From Lentinus brumalis (taxonomy: Eukaryota; Basidiomycota; Agaricomycetes; Polyporales; Polyporaceae): a DNA stretch of 64,000 bases. Positions 30,377 to 42,210 of this stretch are shown here, in pieces. The notes below the pieces were generated by a model. It saw only the letters and a list, made by a program, of their open reading frames with translations. It was not told where the DNA came from and searched no databases. The DNA is taken from assembly GCA_001792895.1 (NCBI GenBank), contig MARA01000008.1:1054001-1118000 (forward strand), given 5' to 3'. The translations under genes and the position numbers were made by a program. Every line of letters starts with the position of its first letter. Within the stretch, counting starts at the first letter, position 1.

Positions 30377-32881
30377 ATGGTCGCACCTCTATATACCACT
30401 GCTTCAGGTCTCCTATTCCATGCCGGAAAGATCTTGGTGTGCACCGTCGGTCTTCCGGCTCGGGGCAAGACACACATCTCGCGCGCACTCGAACGATATC
30501 TGCGATGGACCGGTGTCAAGACCGCAGTCATCTCGCTCGGAGACTATCGTCGGAAGGTGCTTGGAGGGGCACAGAAACTTCCGCCAGACTATTTTACTCT
30601 CGGTGCGTGTGGTATCGTGACGCGTCGGAGGACTCGCTGAAGTGGGCATAAGGAGAGAAAAGCCCGGAGACGATCAAGCTGCGGGAGAGGGTCTCGGAGG
30701 GATGCGAGCAGCAGATCTGGGACTTCTTCAATGCAGGCGGGCAGGTCGTCATTTACGACGCCAACAACGGCACGAGGGAGCGTCGCAATACCATTGCGGA
30801 GAAGTTCGACAAGGCTGGCATCCATGTGATCATGCTTGGTATACACTCCTCATCGTTGGCCGCACTGCCACTAACAACCCCGTGAAGAGTCATCGTGCGA
30901 CAACGAGGATCTCATCCTATCAAACATCCGCAGTGTCAAGATCTCGTCGCCTGATGTGAGTCCGTTCCCTTTTCTTGTACTCATCAGGGCACCGCGTAGA
31001 CATCCCTCCTATCTCCCGAGCACGGCGCGGTCGGTGGTCGACATGTCGGTCGCACGACCACACGGTCGGCCCACCACCTCATGAGATGAGGTGGTGGGCC
31101 GCCCATCATCTGACGAAATGAAGCGCTTTGGGATAGCTCTTATCAGGGCGTAATATTGCGTGTGTCAGATTGTTCCCGGCTGGAGAGATGCTTTCCTCCA
31201 CGAGGATGAATGCTCGCTTGCTCCTTTTGAGCGCGAGAGTTTCGCAGCAGATTATATGACAGCGGTCAAAATAGTGGGTATGTTTAAGGGGGAAGAGCTG
31301 GAGTCTGGTCGTCCGGGGGACTTCTGTCAGTGTCGTCACGGCCCGTTCGGTGAATATTCATCGAGTCACTCCGCCGAGGAGTGTACATATCATGCCGCTG
31401 CGGACACCTCGATCTTATGATGACATGGACTGGTATCGTTTCCGAGTGTGTCGTAAGCGAGCTGCGACAGCTGGATTAGCGTCTAGTAGTGACACACCAG
31501 CGTCGCTACTGCGAAATGGGACAGGCGGACGTTGAACATGTTAGCCCCCACAAGTTTATGGCGGACATGTCAATGACTTCATGCGCCTCTCACCTCCTAT
31601 CCTCTGCCTCATCCTAGCCGTCCAAAATCTCCTGATACGTGGCGTCTATCTGCGAACAGTCTTCTGGCTGTCGCCTGTCCTCATCCAACCCTTAGTTGTC
31701 AAAATGCTCACCCTCCATCCGTAGTACCGAGGTTGGGACCCAGAGAAGGCCGTCGCGGATTACTACAACCGTATCAAGGACCACGAGATCCATTATGAAC
31801 CGGTGGAGGAGACAACATGGCCTTTCATCCGTATCATCAACGTCGGAGAGAAGATCATGGTCAACGTGAGTGCTGCGCTTTCTCAGAGGCGGAGACGTAT
31901 TCACCTGATGATGTTCAGAACATCCACGGCTACCTCCAATCTCGCGTCGTCTTCTTCCTCATGAACATCCACAACCGATTCCGGACCATCTACTTCGCAA
32001 GGGTGCAGTGAGATTGACTCCATCCTCTATAAGCGCTACTCATCCTAGATATAGTCCGGGCAGTCGTTGATCGAGCATTCCTACAAGGCAGACTCGGACC
32101 TCTCTCCTGCGGGATGGGAGTACGCAGAGCGCCTGAAGGAGTTTGTCCTCGAGCGACGTGCGAAGTCTCTCGCGGAGCGCGGCATCGATCCCAAAGAGCG
32201 GCGACTGGTGATCTGGACATCCGCTCGCCGACGGTCCCACCACACAGCATGGCCATTCCTAACCCACAACGCCAGCGACCCAGCACCGCCGGCAAAGGTG
32301 AAGGTCGTCGAGCGGCCACAGATGGCCGAGATCAATCCTGGCGTATGGGACGGGCTCACACCAGACCAAGTGCGCAAGTACTATCCCGACGAGTGGGAGC
32401 GCTTCGTCAACGACCCGTACGCGTATCGCGCTCCTCGTGCCGAGAGCTACCACGATCTTTGCGGTGCGTTTGCCGCACGTAAGGGCAGTGATGCCTGAGC
32501 TGACATGAGATACCGCCCAACACGCATCTTGTAGTCCGTCTAGAGCCCACTCTGATTGAGCTCGAGCGCGAGAAGGAGGACCTGCTCATTATAGGACACG
32601 CCTCAGTCATCCGTTGCATCATGGCGTACCTCATCGGCCTCCCTGCGTCCGAGATTCCCGCCATTGAAGTCGCCCGCGGTGATCTCATCGAAGTCGTCCC
32701 CACGTCGTACGGCGTGTACTCCCAGGCGCACCACTTCTGGGACGGCCCCGGGCGCAGCAGCGGGCCGGCGGTGCATGGCAAGGACGAACATAACTTCTAC
32801 GAGAACTACGCAGAGGACACCAGGGGCAAGAGGCGGCCGGACGCCGTCGTTGGTAGCTCCCCTGCTCCGCCGAGTGCGTGA
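30377..32881 (+). CDS. PFK26: 6-phosphofructo-2-kinase / fructose-2,6-bisphosphatase
   Basis: Makes (and in bifunctional forms removes) fructose 2,6-bisphosphate, the activator of glycolytic PFK-1. Seven exons (30377-30602, 30653-30838, 30888-30955, 31725-31865, 31919-32002, 32055-32463, 32535-32881) join in frame to 486 residues. Kinase half: P-loop TVGLPARGKTHIS, then SLGDYRRKV, VIYDANNGTRERR and IRSVKISSPDYRGWDPEKAVADYYNRI. Phosphatase half: IYFARSGQSL, YKADSDLSPAGWEYAE, VWDGLTPDQV, RAESYHDLCVRLEP and GHASVIRC. The usual RHG motif is RSG, so the phosphohistidine is missing. The same His-to-Ser change is known in yeast Pfk26, a kinase-dominant enzyme. Intron 3 is 769 nt, against about 50 nt for the others, and holds a strong hairpin. 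An in-frame ATG at 30332 could add 15 residues. Confidence 0.93.
31067..31101. repeat. Perfect hairpin inside PFK-2 intron 3
   Basis: Two 16-bp arms, 31067-31082 and 31086-31101, are exact reverse complements (CGGCCCACCACCTCAT) around a 3-nt loop GAG. A second, weaker hairpin precedes it: GTGGTCG at 31034-31040 with CGACCAC at 31055-31061. Seen directly in the sequence. Confidence 0.9.
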
Positions 32882-34379
32882 GTCTAGAGGATGGACACGG
32901 TGTGTGTGGTGAGAAGAGAAGAGCATTGTAGCATATGATCCGTGGACGGCGGCGCGCGTCTTGTACTCATTGAACCGTGTATCACAGGTTGAATACCTAG
33001 CATCATTCCAGCCGCAACGGCGATCGCGACTGTCCGTGCCTCGTCCGCAGGACTCGACCGACGTGTTTGCAAATCAAGAGCTGTGTCGGACGACAGCGCT
33101 TGAGATCAAGAGCAGCGACGTTGGAGGCCTGCGGAGTCTCTGTATGAAGCCACAAATCCGAGAACAAACAGCGGCATCGGGCGGGCTTATATCCGACCTC
33201 GCCATTGCATGCATAGAAACATCAGTCACCGTTGTCCCACGACTTGAGCGGATGCCCCGGGTCCGGGTCGCACATCTCGGCATGTCGCGTCGCTACTACT
33301 GGGTGCTCAAACGGCCGACGGGCAGTGCACAGCCCTGGGGCGTGGGGATGCACGACGATCCTATGCTGCTAGCGCTGCAATCACTACCACAACGCCATAG
33401 CAGGAGATGTGTGTCATTCTATGCCACTGTCTTCGCTGAGAGGCTGCATGATTCCCGCGCTTCCTATCACTGTTAGATGCGGACTTCTCGGCGTGGTCGT
33501 TTAACTCTAACGCACCCCCGCACCGCATCCATTCAAGTTCGTGATGGAGGCGCGTCGGCCACTCGGCATGGCAGCCACGCTACGACCATGCGAGCTGTAC
33601 GGATGGAGATAGACTCCTCGGAGTCGAGAATGGGGTTTCGCCTTCCCCATTTCGCAGTGGCCAGATCCTCTTTCATTGAAACCGTTCGATTACGGCTGAG
33701 AAGCTACCTTAGCCTTGAGGCTGAGGTTCGCGATTCGCACATGGGGCTGTGCAGCGCTGACGGCGAGTTATTTGATTCCCGTGTCATGCACAGTGCACAG
33801 GCATGCACACACTCTTGACGATGAAGCTGGCTCCCGGGAAAGACGTAACGGCGCGCTGGTGGCGATTGCGCAGTAGTGTCCAAGGTGATGACCACCATGA
33901 CCGAGAGGAACGGCGCATAAGTAAGACCGATGTCATCTCGCCGCTCGGTACTGAGTACTGATGTTCGGGAGGTTACTACGACCACCTAGCCCAACTCAAT
34001 ACATATCTGGCCAGCAGTGCGTACGTATATACCGAAGTTGCCGGAGCAGTTGGCAGACGTGTCCGTGGATTTGCTCGTGTGGTCGTTCCCCCCATCTAGC
34101 TCGGGCGGTCTCGGAGGCCATCATCGACGACTCGTTAATACAAATGAAATTCTTAAGCTATAGAGACACGTCATACATAAGTTACCGACACCGGAGTTGC
34201 GACCAGGAATGGTCTGCAGAGACGCTATGATACAGTAGGGGGAGGGTGGCAGCTAGCTAGCAACAAGCGGCAGTGAGAGCGAGAAGAGAAGCGTGGTCTA
34301 TGTGGGTTCTAACTTGAAAGTGAGTGAGTGGGGAGATGCGGAGTCGGCTATAGGTAAGGTCTACATTGATGATGGTTGA
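32882..34379. other. Gene-poor stretch
   Basis: About 1.5 kb between the convergent PFK-2 gene and the first DUF6593 gene. The longest frames (about 170 residues) have no domain, and frames on both strands overlap with similar composition. Nothing further recognised. Confidence 0.4.
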
Positions 34380-35080
34380 TCAGTCGATGTTATGGCCACA
34401 GCTGAGCATGACAGTAGCGACGAGCGAAGCCTCAAGCAGCCCGACGTGGACCGCTTCTTGAGTCAGCTCGAGCATGACCGCATTCGGCATGCGGGCAATC
34501 CGTGCGAGGACGCGAGGCGCGCTCGAATTAACCTTATAGAGCTGTATGGACCGTCAGCACAGAGTTATCGTTGCACCCGAAGTTGAGAATGACTGACGCA
34601 GATGAAGCCTTCCATCGGCGCCCAGGCATATTGGGCCCCCTGAACGTCCATGAAGCGACGGCTGCGGATGGAAGAGACAAGGCTCAGTAAGAGTCAGGTT
34701 TCCAAACAAACTGTAGCTGATGCGTACCTCTGGTCGGGGGACAGGCGGAGCCAGTCGCGCACGCGCTGCCTATTCGTCACGCCGCGGACTTCAAGCGACG
34801 CGGCGGGCTGCCATTGTATCATTGCGACGCTCTTGCTCTCGTTGTCCTTGACGATCGTACACGCTGGCTGGGCTGGCTCGGTGATGATGCGGTACGCTGT
34901 GCGTCCCTGCGGCCCAACCACGGTGCAGTTGAGGATCGTCGTCTTGAAGTCGGTGAACGAGAACATGATGCTGTCACTCTGCATGGCTCGGGGAGCATGC
35001 GAGACGGGGAGCGAGGGAAGGGCTCCGAAGATCGAGGGCGCGGCGCCCCCTTGCTGCCACTGTTGTCCATACGGGTTCAT
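34380..35080 (-). CDS. DUF6593 family protein (copy 1)
   Basis: Three exons (34728-35080, 34598-34661, 34380-34541) join in frame to 192 residues starting MNPYGQQWQQGGAAPSIFG. The core has IMFSFTDFKTTILNCTVVGPQGRTAYRI, then CTIVKDNESKSVAMIQWQP, a motif I associate with the basidiomycete DUF6593 family. It continues RVRDWLRLSPDQ, AQYAWAPMEGFIC and LYKVNSSAPRVLARI, ending VMLSCGHNID. A beta-rich fold with possible lipid or ligand binding is expected, but no function is established. A paralog with the same exon plan lies on the opposite strand at 45681-46409. A TATATATA element sits about 95 nt upstream of the start. No signal peptide. Confidence 0.85.
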
Positions 35081-35173
35081 AGTGTGTATCGGGAGTTGTG
35101 TTCTTGCGATGTGAGTTGCAGTGGGCTCTGGTAGTAGATATGAGGTCTGGCCGTTGAGAGCCATCCTGTAGTC

Positions 35174-35182
35174 ATATATATA
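35174..35182 (-). promoter_or_regulatory. TATA box of DUF6593 copy 1
   Basis: TATATATA-type element about 95 nt upstream of the start codon at 35080. The paralog at 45681 has a like element at a similar distance (45557-45564). Confidence 0.5.
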
Positions 35183-37890
35183 CATGAGTCGCTTGGTGAC
35201 GCCTACCCCAGAAGCAACGAGACACGAACCTTGCAAATTGTCGGCGTGGCGAGAATGGCAATGGAACACGCACGCCGGCGTTCTACTCAGGGCAAGAGAA
35301 GGTAGGAAGGACGAAAGCCGAGGGGACCATGCCACAGCGGACTTCTCGGGAATCGCCAGGTTTCATGGGTAAGTGGATTGGCAGAACCTCCCGTACCCGC
35401 CGCGGCGGGACCTGGGGCGTCGGCCACACTCCGATACTAACACAAGCTGTGCACGCAGCATTGCGCCCAACGACTGTACGCGTTCAGACAAGAATTGAAT
35501 TTCAGTATCACAGGCTGAAGGTGAAATGTGGTAAATCAGTGAAACGCGGTTGATGTGGTACCCTGAGTTTTCCGCAGTCCTCTCGCGTGCGTTCCACGTG
35601 AGTAAGCACCAGAGTCCCGATCGAGCTGGGGGTCGCCTGTCTGCATTGCAAGCATGCTCGGCCGTCGCTGAAATTCGAATCAAAAGTGAGATCTGATCGG
35701 GTCGTCATAACACAAACCTTGATCAGCTCTAACTCGCGTGGACTTGAGCGCGTCAAGCCCGCGGAGCATAACAAACGCCTAGCTCTGTGCCCTGAACGAG
35801 AACAAAGCCTGCCTTGAAGGGATACAGTTTCGACATGTAAGTAATGGCAAACCCGCAAGAGCAACTTATCCCTGCCGAGCTCGCTCGCCCTCGCCTTGAA
35901 GCAGTGCCAACACTCACATCGGATCAGCCGCACAGACAATGACTCGTGGGCGCAAGTACCTCTCTACATGGGCACGACTGAATTCTGGCTATTTGCCCAG
36001 ACTCTCCAGTTCATCGTCTGATACGCGGACAATACGCGAAGGCGGGTCGTCATATCTCTGGTATCGTCGGCTGATTCTGGCGTTGAAGAGGACGTCGGGC
36101 TCAGCATGCGGCCGATGGACCTGGGACAGCCGGGTCAGTTCGCGGACACACGACACGAAACACGAACGTACTTTCCTCTTACGCAAGTGGACCCACACGA
36201 ACTGCGGTCTCCCGAACGCGATTGGCGCGACCTTGTGAGAAGTCCACGTGGGCCTGATGTCTGAGCAATGAGCACGGCACTGTCAGCTGCCTATCTCAGG
36301 AGGGCATCTGAGCTTCCGGAAGGCACAGGAGAGATGTAAGGCCGGAGAAGAAGACGCGTGTTGCACAGACGCCAAATGATCCGCGACGAATCGAGGGCGC
36401 CCGGTCGGTGGCAGCACAGGAAAGATCCTTTTGACGTCAAACAGATCAGCAGCCAGTCGTCCAGGACGCCGAGTTACTGTCCTGGGCCTGAAACAGACCA
36501 TAGACCGCTGACGACCATAGTGTACTTGAAGTGGGGCGAGCAACTAGCAGCCGTTCGAGGCCGTGAGTCGGGGTCGGCGCGCCCATGAGAGCTCCTATCA
36601 TGAACTCAGAGTGACCCGAAAGCGCAAGGATCCGGGTGCATCGCAGGGGACAATGTCAGAGAGCGCGGGTGCGCCGCCATCTCTGGACCAAGGCCCGGGC
36701 CTAAGGGACCCGCAGTCATGAGGAAAGAGGTCACGGACATGGTAAGAAGCACCGTCGTGTATTGTAGTATGCGGCGGACCGCATCCATGCGTATCGAGAG
36801 ACTCTTTGGGACCACGAGTTGAGGGTATATCAGGGAAGTACGACAGCTGCAGTGTGTTGACCATGATGGTCCAGTGCAACTGAGACGTGGCAGCAGATCC
36901 GGCAAGATTGACTTGGTCGGCAACGGCCGGAAAAGGCCGGCAGTCGCTCATTCCTAAACCCAGAGTACGTCTGGTGCATCCAGATGTTCGCTGACATACG
37001 TGACATCGAGGTCATACGTAAATTCCACCGTCGTATGAGATTCGCAAGACGAAAAGGTATCTGGATGGAAGGCTCGCACCACCGTGAAGCGATGAGAGGC
37101 CATTTCACTTTCAAGGACAAACGTACCTCTCTTCGTTCCTCATCTCGTGGTGCATATGAAAGCAAGGGTGCAGCTAAAACGTAATCCCCGGATGATTCCG
37201 ATCGTACCTTGAACGAGATACATAGCCCGAAGTGTTTCGGCTACTATTCACGACGGTGATGACCAAGAGCCGGCGGAGTCGCATGTTTCTGTCGATATCT
37301 TAGCGGCACGGCCACATGACAGCACTCACTGAGGTGAGTTCGAAGGACAACATACATATTACACATTGTGTGCTGCCGCTGATCGGCCTCCGAGACGGTA
37401 CGGGTGATGAGCGAATCGAGCTCTCATGGTACGAAACTACATTGTGGGTGGCTGGGCGTCGGCGCAATCGGTGAAGTCGAATAGCCGCATCTGAGCGCGA
37501 TGCTGTTAACAATGCGAAGGGTCCAGCGGGAGCTTCTGTGAAGCATCCCGATGATTCTTGTGCAGTAAGTAGAATGTTGACATACAATTGTTGACGCACC
37601 TGACGAACAACGGTTTGTGGAAGAATTTCTGATGCAAGCTGTAGCTCCCAACGTCACCGGTCCAAAGGACCGCACAGACGTTGTCGATAGTAATCAAGAT
37701 CTCGGTGGCAATATGAGAAATTGTGGTCAGAATCGAAATCGAAGGAAGTCACGACAGAGACGCCCACGGAAGTCAGCGCAACCGTTACTGCTTTTGGAAG
37801 TACTTCTTCTCCTCGTGGCAGGCTCGTGCATAGTCGTACATTAACCCCGCTGATTTGTCATCGTAGAATTGTAACCACCCACTATCATAC
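35183..37890. other. Long gene-poor stretch
   Basis: About 2.7 kb with no supported gene. Short frames occur on both strands (up to about 140 residues) without domain or splice continuity. Could be decayed coding or transposon sequence, but no transposase, RT or terminal repeats were seen. Confidence 0.35.
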
Positions 37891-40098
37891 TCAAACATTG
37901 GACCGAACGCTCCGAATGCCCTCGCTGACCATACTCTTCTTGTCGAAGTCCCTCTCCTGTCCCTCTTCCGATCCCACGGAATCAACATCTGCAGAGACAT
38001 CGACCTCCTCAAATCTTGTACATTCATGGACGCCGCGCACGGGGAAGAGCATATTGAGCGTGTAGTAGATGATGGCGGAGACACCGAAGCCAGTGAAGAA
38101 GGACATCTCGTAGATGCGCGTTGCTGCGAGGGGAACATCGCGGCCGGTCGCACCTGCGAAGCCAACGACGTTGATGATAATACCGGAGAGATAGGCCGCG
38201 TATGCTCTGCCGTAAGGTCAGACAACACCATGAGTATAAAAAAACTGCATCACTCACCGGAAGTTTATGCCGAAGGTGTACCAGTACCAGCCATCCTTGC
38301 GCACATTATACAGGTCTTTGACTCTATAATGGCCCCTGTGAATAACATAGTAATCCGTAATCTGAAGGGCTGTGAGATAGTGTAGTTACTGGTGGGCGAA
38401 AGATAGACTCACCATGACCCCAGCGATCGAGCTCAAGAAGACGGAATACGCGGAAAGGTACGACGTGAAGCTGTTGCTGCTCTTGAGCAAGTTCCATGGG
38501 AGCATGCACAGGCCTACGATTGCAGCGACGTATCCCCCGCGACGGATGTTCTGAAAGCGAGCAATGAGCATGACAACATGGCGGTGCTACTCAGTTTGCC
38601 CGGCGACTTACGATAAAGCGGGGCACGAGGGCGGTCAGATCACAGCCTGCACTGATAGAGTTCGCTGAGATATTCGTTCCCAGCTAGCGGTATACCGTCA
38701 GCAAGACTGTGCCGCCACCACAATGATCAACAAGACAAACCTGAGCAACGATAAAGGAGGCGGCGATGAACCAGGCGCCGAAGCGTGTAGCATGACTCGG
38801 GTTGCCGTCGAGGAATTTACCCAAGAGGTCGATCGGCGACCAGACAGCCTCTCCGTAAATCGCCTGCGAGGACGAACTCACAATCACCCCGAAAAAGCTG
38901 ACTATGGAGAAACCAAGCGGGACGGAGATGAGCTGCGGCAGGCCTGCGGCGGAAGGATGGCGCGCGCGAGAAGCGAAGTCGGGCGCATTCGTCACGAGCG
39001 TGGCCATATTGCTGATGCACGACATGATACTGGACACCATGCCCCAGCCCAGTGCGGAGCCGTGCAGGGTACCGGGCTGGCGGATGATAGGACCGACACC
39101 GTGCGCCTTGACGATGCACCAGATGAAGAACGTGATACCGGCGATGGGAACGATAATCGCCTTGAGCGTGAACAGGTGGCGGCTATGCTCGTCATGGAAC
39201 ATTAGCGGAGAACAGCTTCAGACAGACCATACTACGTACATTTTGTCGATGGGGAACCAGATGGCAGGGAGGGAGATGAGCCAAAAGAGGAAGAAGCACA
39301 TGAAATCCCGTGTATTCGTTCCAGAGGACTCAGGCATGTGGTTGGCTATGTAGCTCGGTCAGTCTGTGAAGGGCGGGAGACGAGCAGGACCTACGAATAT
39401 TGTTGACCGAAGGCCACATTGCTCTCAGCATGACTAGAACGCATGATCCTCCGATACTGGCCTGTACGCCGTACCAGATGCTGCGCGGATGAGATAAGAG
39501 GCGTCACACGCAACTGTAGGAAGAGTGAGAACTCACCATGCCATTGCACCTCTGTTGAACACACACCAGAGACTTCCCCAAACACCAAAGCTCGTCCGTG
39601 CGACTACTGGGAACGTGACGTGAAAGATGGCTCCTGGCCGCGCGTTCGCAACGATGAACGGTGACACTAGGCCATAACCTATCCAGACGCAAATCCATGC
39701 TTGCCACCAAGACAGGCCAAGCTGGATCATGGAAGACACGATCATCCAGCTGTGCATATAGCCTAGTCAGTGATCGCAGCACGGGTGGGAACGTCATTTT
39801 GACCTACGTGTTGATATTGAAGCTGTCCGCAATCCAGCTGCAAAGGAGATCATGTCAATATACAATCCGTCGGCGCGCGACGAGGAACGCACAACGCGAT
39901 GAAGTTCCAGTGTCCCCATGTCCTTTTGTCCTCAGGAACGGGGAGGAGGTCGTCGTTCTGTTGCGGTCATAAGTCAGATATATCGAAGTGGAAGCGTTGC
40001 AAGTTGAGTCAATTTGACAGCGTGCGTACCTGCAGAAAGGACTCGGAGTAAGTCAAGCCTTCTGTACGGCTGACCTCGAGCTTCTTGACAATCCCCAT
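37891..40098 (-). CDS. NCS1 nucleobase/allantoin-type permease
   Basis: Multi-exon gene for a 12-helix nucleobase-cation-symport-1 transporter, related to fungal allantoin (Dal4), uracil (Fur4) and thiamine permeases. The start [23 protein letters not shown] (40030-40098) is followed by the family signature [19 protein letters not shown] and DSFNIN. Later segments: [82 protein letters not shown] and NAPDFASRA. The C-terminal half includes [64 protein letters not shown] and [18 protein letters not shown]. The C-tail is acidic and Ser-rich and ends at 37891. The motif order matches the family. Exact substrate cannot be told; DNA for about ten short introns separates the segments. Confidence 0.9.
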
Positions 40099-42210
40099 CG
40101 CTGTCTTCGAGATCGGCGGAACCACAGTTCGAAGGTAGACACGTCGCGCACTACATACCCCGCATCGATCTTTTTATCAAGTAGCCGTGTGCGAGATAAC
40201 GGCGACCGCTGGTGGGGCTAGCGAGCTTCCTTACGGCTTCCGTGACCTGCTATTGGTGCCTGGCATACTTCTGATAAGTGCAGCACGGTCTCGCCGATAA
40301 GCGTCTTCGCTGGTGGCGTCTGCGTTCGAGTCATATAAGTCTCTGAGTTCCGAGCTGGAAGGTGATTCGAGCTGGAGCTGGACTGACCATCCGCGACGCC
40401 TGGACTGAGAGCGTCTAGTCATTGGATCGTATATTGCATAGACCATGGATCTTGTCAGCTGAGTGTTACGCCTCTCGCCGGCGTGGCCTGTCTATCGAGC
40501 AAGTTGTCACAGTGGGCGGTTATGCGGGCGAAGCACACGCGCTCGGTCCGCCTAGATAACGACTGTCAGATCGAGCGCCTTACATGATTGTTGACATTTC
40601 GACTCCTTCCAGAGTCCAATGCGGTCGGCAAGTTTTGAGTATGCTCAGCTTTCCGAGACACATCCGACTGGTCTGGAGCAGCTGGAGCGGTTGAATCCCC
40701 TCCAAGGGCCACGTATCAGACCGCAGCTTGAAACAGGTACCTGGTCTGCCGGAGTTGCGGGTCAGCGAAAGCGAAGGAGTGGACTCATAAACCGGTCTGA
40801 TATGCAAAGTATGGAGTCCGCATCCAGTCTGTGAGGTGATTTCAGACCGCATAAAGAGAAGACACGCACCATTCTGAACAAGCGCGACTTCTCCATGACA
40901 TACCCGTTTGTCTAGGGTCACCAGGCTCGTCCGGAGTCCAGAGTGCTATCCTCGAGACTCAACCTGGCGGCGTCCGACTCCGTTCATTCACTCATCACCG
41001 GTAGTCAAGGATTTGCGCTCCGATGGAGCACGAACTCGACTACGAATCTGCCCGGCAGTTTCCTACCGTCTACGCAGAAACGGGATGAGGTACGACACGT
41101 GGCTCTCTTGAAGAGACCCATGGTCGGAATGGCTGTGCATGCTGTGTGCATTGATGTTAATCCCGGAGACCGAGCATTTCAAATTCCAGGCCACGAAGTA
41201 CGTACATCGGGAGTACTTATGGACCCGGAGTAGAAGAGGTCCTAAGCCTCGAAGCCCGGTAGAGCGTCATATCCCATGGTCGTCGGGGGACGCGCGGCAT
41301 CTACATGCTTGTCGACGGCGCAGCTGCGACGCCGTCTCCCGAGTCGAGAGGCTTCGAGTTAGAAACCAAGCTCTTCAGCGTCATCTTGACATGTTTCAAC
41401 ACATTGCACATTGATTCGGCGGTGAGCGCGCCTCCTATCGACCTCAACCCGGCGTTCCTGCCGACATCGGATGTATACGGTGTGGTTGAGCCCGGACCCG
41501 TAGCACATGCGAGTGTGTCGAGCAACCCGCAATTTCCAAGGCCAGTCCTGATGTGTAATCGAGCAGTACAAATGACCTAAGGCCGCTTTCAGAACGAAGT
41601 GGAATAGTGGTGAATTGACCGAAGCGCTGACGACGTGGGCGCACCTGGGTGACGATAGCCCTGTAAGAGACGTCCTCATGGTGAGGGTAAGGCGCCAGAA
41701 TATATGTAGCACATGTCCTGTGGGCGCAGGCCATATTGGTTCTGCAACAAGCACGCAGGTCTCATTACAGATCCTTTGCGCCGGGAACACGCTGCAATGC
41801 TGCTAGCTTGACAGAAGAACCTGCTGTCAGGGTTGCACGCGTGATGAATGCGCACAAGGGAGCCGTCAACATCCGGATATTCCTGGCGCGCCCTCACGAC
41901 GGCGGCTTTTGCGTTTGGCTACAGCGACCGCGGAGACCCTGACAGTGAGTGCCGGGAGTAGTGAACATCAAGCGAAGATCAGGAACAGGAACGCACCAAG
42001 CCGTGCATGACCTCTCCGAGTAGACGACCGTTCCATGGTCTAGCCCGGACGCCTTGTACGAGTCGGAAAGAGCGGGTTGCTAGTAATGAGTTTCACGTAC
42101 GGTGAAGGGCCACGGCGGTCTTGCTCCGAGTTTGTCGGATGCGGGGAATGAGAAGATTAGTCTTACAAGCATGGTAGTACATGTTCCAGCAAGTCCGTGC
42201 AACGCCGCAC
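40099..42210. other. Gene-poor stretch
   Basis: About 2.1 kb between the permease start and the FYV10 3' end. A minus-strand frame at 40231-40446 (71 residues, Ser/Arg-rich) and a plus frame at 41305-41580 (91 residues) have no recognisable domain. Nothing supported. Confidence 0.35.

Noticed and set aside
35183..37890. Possible transposon remnant in the long gene-poor stretch
   Set aside because: No reverse transcriptase, integrase or transposase motif and no long terminal or inverted repeats could be found by reading.
41985..42130. Segment ending GTTTCACGTACGGTGAAGG, reminiscent of a group II intron domain V
   Set aside because: The paired strand and catalytic triad of domain V could not be found, and no intron-encoded protein lies nearby; a chance match is likely.
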